Position numbers and translations under genes: made by a program
DNA from: GCA-016699835 sp964543905
GTDB lineage: Bacteria; Planctomycetota; Phycisphaerae; Phycisphaerales; UBA1924
Direction of reading: 5' to 3'
Assembly: GCA_964543905.1 (NCBI GenBank)
Contig: CAZIZO010000003.1
Span: 310,001 to 374,000 of the forward strand
Length of the DNA stretch: 64,000 nt
Notes under the pieces: model-generated
The model's input: the letters and a program-made list of their open reading frames with translations, nothing else
Databases searched by the model: none
Told to the model about the DNA's origin: nothing
Shown: piece by piece, positions 7,892 to 15,230 of the stretch
Position numbering within the stretch: the stretch's first letter is position 1
Layout of the letters: every line of letters begins with the position of its first letter

Positions 7892-9175
7892 TCAGCACCC
7901 GGCCTCGAAGCGTTGCAAGTAGTAAAGCAAGTCGTCGATCGTCACGCCGCCGTCGGGCGTACCCGTGCCGTTGCCGTCGTCGAGGTCGGCGCAGAAGGCG
8001 CCGGACTCGAAGGTGGCGAGGTAGAGGAGGAGGTCGTCGATGGTCACGCCGTCGTCGCCCGTGACGTCGGCCTTGCAGGCGGTGAAGTGGACGATCTGGC
8101 GGATGTCACCGACGACCCCTCCCATGGCGGCGAGCAGGTTGGTCCGTTCCCCGTCGTCCAGAAAATCGCCGTCGGCATTGAGGTCGCGGAGGACGACGAC
8201 GCGCTTGGTCGAGTTGTCGGTCATGTAGACCTCGCCCGAGGGGAGGCTGAGGATGTCCACCGAGGTGAACCCCGATTCGCCCGTGGAGTAGACGAGGACG
8301 GCCTCGCCCGGGTCGAGGGCGTCGCCGTCGTTGTCGAGGTCGGTGAGGCGGACGAGTTGGTCCACGCCGCCCGTGGCGAGTTGGAGGTCGTAGATGGACC
8401 CCTCGCGGAAGCGGTCGGGCTCGGTGGCGAAGCCGGCGCTGGACGCGATGCCCGAGGTGGCGGTGTGCCCGTAGTAGGTAAACTCGCCCGGATCGTCGGC
8501 ATCGCCGTCGTTGTTGAGGTCGATGCCCTTGTAGATGCCGTGCATGCTCGGCGCGGAGGAGTTGGAGTTTCGGAGGAACAAGGTGGAGCCGGCGAAGAAG
8601 ATCTCTTGCGGGCTGTAGTTGGTGCGGGTGCCGCCGAAGGCGCCGGGGCCGACATAGACGGTGATCTCGTCGGCGTCCATGAAGTCGCCGTCGGCGTTGA
8701 GGTCCACGAGTCGGTAGACGGCATCATCGCCGAAGGAGTTGGAGGCGTTGACGATGTACAGGCGACCCAGGTCGTCAAAGGCGGCTCCGGTGGGGAAGGC
8801 GAAGGCCACTCCTGAGGCGTTGCCCGCGCCCGCGACCACGCGGCTCTCCCCCTCGTCGAGCGCGTCGCCGTCGTTGTTCAAGTCGCGGAAGAGGGAGATC
8901 ACCTGGTTGATCTGATCGCCCATGACGACGAGCCCATCGCATCGGACGGCCAGGCAGGTCGGGTTCTGCGGGCCGAGGGTTCCGGCCGCGTTGCTCGCGT
9001 CGAAAAAGCGCGTGGTTTCGGAGGGTTCGATCACGGTGCCGCTGAAGTCGAGGTCGGTGAGCGTCCAGAGGGCGTTGTTGGCACGATCCGCGATGATCGT
9101 CCGAGATTGCCCGAACGAGGGCACGACGATCACGCACGACAACATCGCGGCAGCGCCAAACGAACGATTCAACAT
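7892..9175 (-). CDS. Secreted beta-propeller-like protein with calcium loops and GC-type tail
   Basis: A 427-residue exported protein, signal peptide at residues 1-23 (cleavage after SFGQ). The body has five spaced copies of a short acidic loop of the form DLNxDGDxxDxGE, for example DLNNDGDALDEGE and DLNADGDFMDADE, each next to a beta stretch such as GRLYIVNAS or GEVYMTD. That looks like a propeller in which blades carry a Ca2+ loop. The tail at 367-427 is the shared two-repeat module, but its first repeat is short (CKADVTGDDGVTIDDLL), giving 61 rather than 68 residues. Start at the ATG preceded by GAGGAG. Confidence 0.83.
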   Translation of the reverse strand: MLNRSFGAAAMLSCVIVVPSFGQSRTIIADRANNALWTLTDLDFSGTVIEPSETTRFFDASNAAGTLGPQNPTCLAVRCDGLVVMGDQINQVISLFRDLNNDGDALDEGESRVVAGAGNASGVAFAFPTGAAFDDLGRLYIVNASNSFGDDAVYRLVDLNADGDFMDADEITVYVGPGAFGGTRTNYSPQEIFFAGSTLFLRNSNSSAPSMHGIYKGIDLNNDGDADDPGEFTYYGHTATSGIASSAGFATEPDRFREGSIYDLQLATGGVDQLVRLTDLDNDGDALDPGEAVLVYSTGESGFTSVDILSLPSGEVYMTDNSTKRVVVLRDLNADGDFLDDGERTNLLAAMGGVVGDIRQIVHFTACKADVTGDDGVTIDDLLLYLATFESGAFCADLDDGNGTGTPDGGVTIDDLLYYLQRFEAGC

Positions 9176-9269
9176 GGAAATCTCCTCGACTACTAAGGGT
9201 GGGAACGGACGCAACACCCCTCCTCGATCAGTCTACCACATTCCTCGATCGGCACAACCAGAATTCGGT

Positions 9270-10199
9270 TCACGTGGTCAGGCGATCACGGGCTTCGCGA
9301 TACCTCGCCAACGTTTGCTCGACGATCTTGGGGGGTAACACCGGGCCCGGGGCCTGCTTGTCCCAGGCGCCCGCGGAGACGAGCGATTCCAGGTATTCGC
9401 GGAGGTACTGCTTGTCGAAACTGGCCTGTGGACGCCCCGGCTGGTAGCGGTCGGCGGGCCAGAATCGCGAACTGTCGGGGGTGAGGGCTTCGTCGATGAG
9501 GATGGGTTCCTGCGAGGTGACGGCTCCCTTTTCGTCGATCGGGAATCCGAACTCGAACTTGGTGTCGGCGATGATGATCCCTCGCTCGAGCGCGTAGGCC
9601 GAGGCCGCCTGGTAGATGGCGAGCGAGAGGCTCCGGAGGCGCTCCATCGTCTCGAGCCCGACGCGCTGGCATGCGGCCTCGAAGGAGATGTTCTCGTCGT
9701 GCTTGCCGAGGTCTTCTTTGGTGGCGGGGGTGAAGATGGGCTGGGGAAGGCGCGCGCACTGCGTGAGGCCCTTGGGGAGATCGATCCCGCAGACGCGTCC
9801 GGTTTCTTTGTACTCACGCCACCCGGAGCCTTCGAGGTAGCCTCGGACGACGCACTCGATGGGGATGACCCGGGCCTGTCGAGCGATGGTGGATCGCCCG
9901 TCGAGGTCCTGGCGAGTGGTGGCGCTGGTGAACGCGCTGGAGGGGATATCGTCCGCGCGGGTGGAGAGGAGGTGTGTGGAGCAGAGGCCCTTGCGCTCGA
10001 CGAACCGCAGCCAGAAGGTCGAGAGGTGGGTGAGGAGCACGCCCTTGCCGGCGATGGGGGTGGGCATGACGACGTCAAAGGCGGAGATCCGGTCGGTCGC
10101 GACGATGAGGAGGCGAGGCGTGCCGTTGGTGGGTGGGAGGGTGTAGACGTCGCGCACTTTGCCCCGCCGGAGCCCGGGGAGGGCCAGGGTTGTTTCCAT
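9270..10199 (-). CDS. purC: Phosphoribosylaminoimidazole-succinocarboxamide (SAICAR) synthase
   Basis: Catalyses ATP-dependent joining of aspartate to CAIR in purine synthesis. The 309-residue protein starts with the family opening GLRRGKVRDVYTL, followed by LLIVATDRISAFDVVMPTPI and the Asp-rich site IADTKFEFGF, and it is of the long, yeast-like type rather than the 240-residue E. coli type. None of the in-frame starts has a Shine-Dalgarno; I chose the ATG at 10199 because its distance to RGKVRD fits relatives, with 10217 and 10229 as alternatives. Monocistronic; the other purine gene here, purN, is 31 kb away, so the pathway is dispersed. Confidence 0.93.
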   Translation of the reverse strand: METTLALPGLRRGKVRDVYTLPPTNGTPRLLIVATDRISAFDVVMPTPIAGKGVLLTHLSTFWLRFVERKGLCSTHLLSTRADDIPSSAFTSATTRQDLDGRSTIARQARVIPIECVVRGYLEGSGWREYKETGRVCGIDLPKGLTQCARLPQPIFTPATKEDLGKHDENISFEAACQRVGLETMERLRSLSLAIYQAASAYALERGIIIADTKFEFGFPIDEKGAVTSQEPILIDEALTPDSSRFWPADRYQPGRPQASFDKQYLREYLESLVSAGAWDKQAPGPVLPPKIVEQTLARYREARDRLTT

Positions 10200-10438
10200 C
10201 ACCGCACGCTCGCCCATCGCATCGCCCATGCGCGAAGGGTACCCCATCCGGGAGGTGGCGCGGGAGGGTCCGGTGGATGGAAGCGCGAGGCGGGCGTCGT
10301 GCGCCGCGCGGGGCCTGCAGCGCCCCTACCGTGAAGGTTCCAGAGTTCGGACCTGCCACGGGGTGGGTATGGATCGTTCAATCCGGGCCGGGTGCTCGAT
10401 GTCGCGCCCCGCTCGTTTCGCAAGGAAAGTGCACGCGG

Positions 10439-12166
10439 ATGCTCAACTTCGTCGTCTTCGAGGCCGACGCCATCACCGCGGGCAACTACCCACCGCGGCA
10501 TGCCTACCTCACGGGGCCGGATGACCTCCCCCTGCAGGGCGAGATCGCCTTCGAGCCGAACCTGATCGCGTGCAAGGCCGAGGCGCAGCACTCGGTGGCC
10601 CTGCACGTTCAAGTGGAGGTTGGGAAGCCGGAGTTGGGCGTCGGCTCGACGAGCGTCGGGAGTGAATCCACGGGGTTGGGGTTGCTCACCATCCCGACGT
10701 GCCTCCTCCCGAGTCGGCTCGAGCCGTACTTGCTGATGATCGAGTTGGCGCGTCATCGCATCATGCTCTTCTTGAACAAGTTGGAGGATTGGGGTCTGGT
10801 GGACTTGCCGGGCGATCACCCGGTGATTCGAGAGTTTGAGCAGGCGCGCCACGCCTTTACCTCGGCCCTGGTGGCGCAGCGCGACCATGCGGGCGAGAAC
10901 AACCCGGGTGGCTTTTGTCCGCAGGCAGGTCGGCTGGCGGCTCAAACCTTGGCGCTGGCGATCGACGCGGGGGAGGGGCTCACGCTGATCCAGGCGGACA
11001 AGCAGATCAAGGAGCGCCTGACGGGGAAGACGTACGCGAGCGCGGTCGCCCACTATCAGCGCCTGACGCAGGAGAAGGTGCAGCCCGGCGCACCGGTGGT
11101 GGTGACGGCCCAGGGCGGGGCGACGCTGCCCGGCCCGCCGCTGGTGGGCTGCGCGATCAGCCCGAGCGCGTTCACGGAGGCGCAGCAGAAGGCGGCGATG
11201 AACCTGTGCGATTTCGTCACGATGCCGGTGCGATGGGTGGACATGGAGCCGGTGGAGGGGAAATACGCGTTCACGAACACGGATCGGTGGATCGAGTGGG
11301 CGGTGCGGGTGGCGAAGTTGCCGATCCACGCGGGTCCGCTGGTGGATTTTCGCCCGTCGTGCGTGCCGGATTGGTTGTACATCTGGGAGAACGACTACGA
11401 GACGCTGCGCGACATCGTGGTGGAGCATGTGCAGGCGATCGTGACGCGGTATCGGCGGACGATCACGCGCTGGACGGTGGCGAGCGGGCTGGCGGTGAAC
11501 ACGAACTTCAAGGTGAGTTTCGAGCAGATCATGGACCTGACGCGGATCACGGTCCTTCTTGTGAAGAAACTGCACCCGCAGGCGAAGATCCAGTTGGAGG
11601 TGGCGCAGCCCTGGGGCGAGTATCACGCGGCGAATCGGCGGTCGATCCCGCCGCTGCTGTACGCCGAGGCGGTCTTGCAGAGCAACCTGCCGATCGATGC
11701 GATCGGGCTGCGGTTGCAGATGGGGCATGCCGAACCGGGGCTCTCGTCGCGCGACCTGATGTCGCTGTCGGCGCTGCTGGATCGGTATGCGATGTTCGAC
11801 AAGCCGGTCGCCGTGTCGGCCCTCGGTGCGCCGAGCCAGATGATCCCCGCGCAGCGGTTTCGCCCGCGCGCGGGCTCGGACACGGACAGTTCGATGCACG
11901 AGCCGGGGTATTGGCGGAAGCCCTGGAGCGACCAGCAGCAGGCGGAGTGGCTGACGGCGGCGATGGCGATCTGCTGCTCGAAGCCGTATGTCCACAGCGT
12001 CTGCTGGCAGGAGTTGATGGACCCGACGGACGCGGCGAAGTCGCCCGAGATGCCGCACGGCGGGCTGCTCTTGCCGAACGGGCAAGCGAAGGTGTCGGCC
12101 ACGCGGATGATGCAGTTGCGGAACGCGCTGCGTGAGGGGCGGTCGCCCTTGATGATCAAGGTGTAG
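10439..12166 (+). CDS. GH10-like (endo-xylanase fold) protein, catalytic Glu residues not seen
   Basis: A 575-residue protein without signal peptide. An N-terminal domain of about 230 residues (EPYLLMIELARHRIMLFLNKLEDWGL) precedes a TIM-barrel-like region resembling glycoside hydrolase family 10: WVDMEPVEGKYAFTNTDRWIEWA matches the GH10 stretch around the FD.. WG motif, and RYRRTITRWTV, LHPQAKIQLE and IDAIGLRLQMGH follow in order. In working GH10 enzymes the acid/base Glu is in W-D-V-V-N-E and the nucleophile in T-E-L; here the matching places read WTVASGLA (near 345-352) and VSALGAP (near 459-465), with no Glu. A sugar-binding or structural role is more likely than hydrolysis. AAGGAA lies upstream of the ATG. 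Confidence 0.68.
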   Translation: MLNFVVFEADAITAGNYPPRHAYLTGPDDLPLQGEIAFEPNLIACKAEAQHSVALHVQVEVGKPELGVGSTSVGSESTGLGLLTIPTCLLPSRLEPYLLMIELARHRIMLFLNKLEDWGLVDLPGDHPVIREFEQARHAFTSALVAQRDHAGENNPGGFCPQAGRLAAQTLALAIDAGEGLTLIQADKQIKERLTGKTYASAVAHYQRLTQEKVQPGAPVVVTAQGGATLPGPPLVGCAISPSAFTEAQQKAAMNLCDFVTMPVRWVDMEPVEGKYAFTNTDRWIEWAVRVAKLPIHAGPLVDFRPSCVPDWLYIWENDYETLRDIVVEHVQAIVTRYRRTITRWTVASGLAVNTNFKVSFEQIMDLTRITVLLVKKLHPQAKIQLEVAQPWGEYHAANRRSIPPLLYAEAVLQSNLPIDAIGLRLQMGHAEPGLSSRDLMSLSALLDRYAMFDKPVAVSALGAPSQMIPAQRFRPRAGSDTDSSMHEPGYWRKPWSDQQQAEWLTAAMAICCSKPYVHSVCWQELMDPTDAAKSPEMPHGGLLLPNGQAKVSATRMMQLRNALREGRSPLMIKV

Positions 12167-12177
12167 AGGCTGCGCGT

Positions 12178-12630
12178 TCAGAGCGTGATGGCGGCTCGCA
12201 ATCTCGCGGCCAGTTGCGTGCGTTCGTCTGGGGTTATGGTTCCGCGCAGGGCTTCCGGCGTCCATCCCCACACGGTCGCTCGCGGCGTGGGGTCGTTCGC
12301 GTGGCGGGGCACGACGTGCCAATGGACGTGGGCGGCGACGTTGCCCAGGCATTCGTAGTTGATGCGGGGCGGCTTGCCGTCGAGGCCGGTGGTTGCGAAC
12401 TCTCGGCGGATCGCGGCGGCGACACGAGCGACATCGCCGAAGACGCGCTGCTGGCGCTCGATCGAGAGCAGGCCCAGATGCTCGACGTGCTCTTTCAGCA
12501 GAAGCACGCACCAGCCCGGGCATCCTTGGTTGTCGCCCAGCACGGCGTAGGTCTCGCTCAGTTCGACGAGGGCGAGCGGGTGCTTGCCTGCACGGATCTC
12601 TCGAATCTTCTCGCACAACTCGCACGACAT
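12178..12630 (-). CDS. HIT-family hydrolase
   Basis: A 150-residue histidine-triad protein with the active motif HVHWHVVPR (H-x-H-x-H) and the preceding NYECLGNVAAH. It begins with CELC, as in many HIT proteins that bind zinc there. Such enzymes cleave nucleoside phosphate or phosphoramidate bonds, for example AMP-lysine or dinucleoside polyphosphates; the substrate here is not known. The start codon is 11 bases after the stop of the metallo-beta-lactamase-like gene, with AAGGGG upstream, so it is the third gene of a likely operon (14322 to 12178). Confidence 0.85.
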   Translation of the reverse strand: MSCELCEKIREIRAGKHPLALVELSETYAVLGDNQGCPGWCVLLLKEHVEHLGLLSIERQQRVFGDVARVAAAIRREFATTGLDGKPPRINYECLGNVAAHVHWHVVPRHANDPTPRATVWGWTPEALRGTITPDERTQLAARLRAAITL

Positions 12631-12641
12631 GACGAGCCCCT

Positions 12642-13334
12642 TTAGAACGGTCTCTTCGTCGGATTCACCACCATGTTGTCCCGTCCCAGCACGAGCAGGT
12701 CGGCGATCTCGACGGCCTCTTCGAAACTCGCCTTGGCCTTCTCGACGTCGAGCGCGCTGACCAGCACCTTGCCCTGTTCGAGATGCTCGACGGTGGGGAT
12801 CGCGTCGCCGCAGATGACGGTGGTGTGGCGGGGTTCTTCGATGAGCAGGCCGCACATCCCGGGCGTGACCCCGGGCAGCGGGAAGATGTCCACGCGTTCG
12901 ACGATCGATTCGGCGACGGCCTTGCAGCGCTGGAGGATCGCCACGTCCTGCTCGAGGCTTTCGCGGATCCGCCGGTCCTCCGCCGACATCTCGCCCTCGG
13001 CCAACTTTTTGAGTTGGATCACGAGCGCCTGTCCCACGCCCTCGCGTTCGTCCTGATGGATCAGCCACTCGGCCCGATCGAAGGCGGTGATGCCTCGGTG
13101 CGTGTCCGGGCGGAAACTCGTGAGAAAGACGTGCGTGATCTCGGAGGGCAGGACGTTGGCGCGCTCGCGGAGGCGAGCGGCGAGCGCGGCCTCGGGCAGC
13201 GCGGGATCCACCAAGATCATCGCCTTGTCCGCGCGGATCAGCGTGGTCGTGGCATGTCCAACCCGCACCGGCCCCTTCTCATTCCAGAGCGGATGAGCCG
13301 AGAGCGCCCCGATCGAGATGATCCGAACTTCCAT
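12642..13334 (-). CDS. Metallo-beta-lactamase-fold protein lacking the metal-binding His residues
   Basis: The 230-residue protein follows the MBL fold: a beta strand ending ILVDPALP, then ITHVFLTSFRPDTHRGI, PGVTPGMCGLLI, TTVICGDAI and DLLVLGRDN. In active members these read TH.H.DH, PGHTPG, a bridging Asp and GHD. Here the positions are Ser73, Arg75, Asp77 and Thr78, Val156, Asp177 and Arg218, so nearly all zinc ligands are gone while the scaffold and both Asp remain. A non-enzymatic or altered activity is inferred. It is the middle gene of the operon CPBP protease, this gene, HIT hydrolase (31 and 11 base gaps). Confidence 0.8.
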   Translation of the reverse strand: MEVRIISIGALSAHPLWNEKGPVRVGHATTTLIRADKAMILVDPALPEAALAARLRERANVLPSEITHVFLTSFRPDTHRGITAFDRAEWLIHQDEREGVGQALVIQLKKLAEGEMSAEDRRIRESLEQDVAILQRCKAVAESIVERVDIFPLPGVTPGMCGLLIEEPRHTTVICGDAIPTVEHLEQGKVLVSALDVEKAKASFEEAVEIADLLVLGRDNMVVNPTKRPF

Positions 13335-13365
13335 GTGGGATGCTACGCGGCTTCGAGGGGGTGAC

Positions 13366-14322
13366 TCAGCCCGCGCCGATCGCCGTGAGCGCGACGTTGA
13401 GGGCGTTGAAGAGGACGTGCATGACGATCGCCACCCCGAGGCGACCCGTCCGCTCGAACGCCACGCCCATCGACGCCCCCAGCACCGCGATGGCGGGGAG
13501 GGAATACCAAGGCACGCTCGACGACCCGACGACGTGCATGAGGGTGAACACGGCGGTGGTGAGCAGGATCGAGAGGCCCGCGCGACCCGTGGCGCGGACG
13601 AGGGCGGACTGGACAAACCCGCGATACACCAACTCCTCGAAGACGGGGGCCAGCAGGATCGCGCTCGCCGCCGCCGCCCAGTGCCAGGGATTCGAAGGCT
13701 CATCCCGCAGCGATTTCAAGATGGCATGCCCGGCGGCGTCGGGACGAGTGCCGTGCAGGCGCTCGTACGCGAACATGGCGCCGAGGGACGCGGCGTAGAT
13801 GACGGGGAGGGCGATCACCAGCGCCATCGCGCCCTTCCATAGGTCGGACCACCGGAGCCCGAGGCCCGCCCGGGGCACGGCCTTGGCGCTCAGCGACGCG
13901 AAGACGGCGCCCACCGCGATCCCAAGGACGCCTCCGCCGATCATCGCCATCGTGTTTCTTTGCGTCTCGCCGGCGCCCAGTTTGTCCAGGAGCCAGGGCA
14001 CCTTCACCACCTGCGCCGCCAGCCCGGCACCGACGGAGGCGGAGAGGAACGTGATGATGCCGCACATCAGCCACACCACGCTCGGCTGCTCGCGGACATC
14101 GCGCGGATAGGTCGCGCGGGGTCCGATCACCTTCGCGATCCAAAGCCCGACGAGGACGCCCGCGGCGGTCAGGAGCGTCATGATGGTCCAGGGATCAGCC
14201 CGGAAGGCCGCCCGGGCCTGCTGGGTCGTGTGCTCGACGACCTGGGGCCAGTCTCGTGCGAAGGTCGAGCAGGCGAACGCGGGGACCACCACGCCAACAA
14301 TCCCCGCCGTGAGCCGACCCAT
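13366..14322 (-). CDS. CPBP-family intramembrane metalloprotease
   Basis: A 318-residue polytopic membrane protein with about eight hydrophobic segments. It carries the CPBP/Abi signature: FEELVYRGFV (EExxxR), then FTLMHVVGS and near the C terminus IVMHVLFNALN, which supply the Glu and His residues of the active site. Family members process prenylated or other membrane proteins (Rce1-like), and in bacteria the substrates are mostly unknown. The ATG at 14322 gives a first transmembrane helix directly (RLTAGIVGVVVPAF). This start lies inside the beginning of trpC on the other strand, so the two genes would overlap head to head by 14 bases. Confidence 0.82.
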   Translation of the reverse strand: MGRLTAGIVGVVVPAFACSTFARDWPQVVEHTTQQARAAFRADPWTIMTLLTAAGVLVGLWIAKVIGPRATYPRDVREQPSVVWLMCGIITFLSASVGAGLAAQVVKVPWLLDKLGAGETQRNTMAMIGGGVLGIAVGAVFASLSAKAVPRAGLGLRWSDLWKGAMALVIALPVIYAASLGAMFAYERLHGTRPDAAGHAILKSLRDEPSNPWHWAAAASAILLAPVFEELVYRGFVQSALVRATGRAGLSILLTTAVFTLMHVVGSSSVPWYSLPAIAVLGASMGVAFERTGRLGVAIVMHVLFNALNVALTAIGAG

Positions 14323-15160
14323 CCCTGATGCACTCGCCGAGATCGTGGCGCGGAAGCGCGAGGAGGTGGCCGCGTCGAAGGCTCGCACGCCGTTTTCCGA
14401 ACTTGAGGCGATGGTGCTGCAGGAAGAGCCGCCGCGCAACTTCTTTGCGGCGGTCACGAGGCCCCGGCACGCGAACCACACCGCGGTGATTGCCGAAGTG
14501 AAGCGCCGCAGCCCTTCGGCGGGGCTGATCCGCCCGGAGTACGAAGGAGATGCGTTTGCGCCGGAACTCATCGCGGAACGGTATCACCAAGGCGGGGCGG
14601 CCGCGATCTCGTGCCTGACGGACGAGCGGTTCTTTGGGGGACACCTGTCGTTCATTCGTCGGATGAAGAACGTGATGCCGCTTCCCGTGCTGCGCAAGGA
14701 CTTCATCGTGGACCAGTGGCAACTGTGGGAAGCCCGCGCCGCGGGCGCCGACGCGGTGCTGCTCATCGCCGAGTGCCTGCCCGAGGGCGAACTCCTCGAC
14801 ATGCTGATCCTGGCGCAACGGCTGGGCATGACGACGCTGCTGGAGGTGCACGACATGGAAAGCCTGCTCCGCGTGCGGCACCACGTGGGGTTTCCGCATC
14901 CTTCGTACGCCCTGCTCGGTATCAACAACCGCGATCTCCGCACGATGACCGTGGATCTCCACCACACGCTTCGTCTCGTGGACATGGTCGAGGATCGCTC
15001 CGTCCTGGTCAGCGAGTCGGGCATTCGAGAGGCGAGTGACCTCGCCAAACTTCGCGCTGTCGGCGTTCGGATCGTGCTCGTGGGCGAGCACCTCATGCGG
15101 GCGGACGATCCTGGGCGTGCCTTGGCCGAACTCCTGATGCCTTCCGGCGCGTCGGGCTGA
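14309..15160 (+). CDS. trpC: Indole-3-glycerol-phosphate synthase
   Basis: Fourth step of tryptophan synthesis: ring closure of CdRP to indole-3-glycerol phosphate. The 283-residue TIM barrel shows the family opening DALAEIVARKREEV, VIAEVKRRSPSAG, AISCLTDERFFGG, VLRKDFIVDQWQ, LLGINNRDLRTM and VSESGI, covering substrate and phosphate binding. The GTG at 14309 places the start 15 residues before KREE as in relatives; there is no Shine-Dalgarno. trpA is 21 kb away, so there is no trp operon in this window. Head-to-head overlap with the CPBP gene. Confidence 0.92.
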   Translation: MSRPIPDALAEIVARKREEVAASKARTPFSELEAMVLQEEPPRNFFAAVTRPRHANHTAVIAEVKRRSPSAGLIRPEYEGDAFAPELIAERYHQGGAAAISCLTDERFFGGHLSFIRRMKNVMPLPVLRKDFIVDQWQLWEARAAGADAVLLIAECLPEGELLDMLILAQRLGMTTLLEVHDMESLLRVRHHVGFPHPSYALLGINNRDLRTMTVDLHHTLRLVDMVEDRSVLVSESGIREASDLAKLRAVGVRIVLVGEHLMRADDPGRALAELLMPSGASG

Positions 15161-15230
15161 GGCGGACGCCCGACCTATCCTCGTGCTTTCCGGACGATTC
15201 CGCGACACTCCGACCGACCAAGGACCAGCC

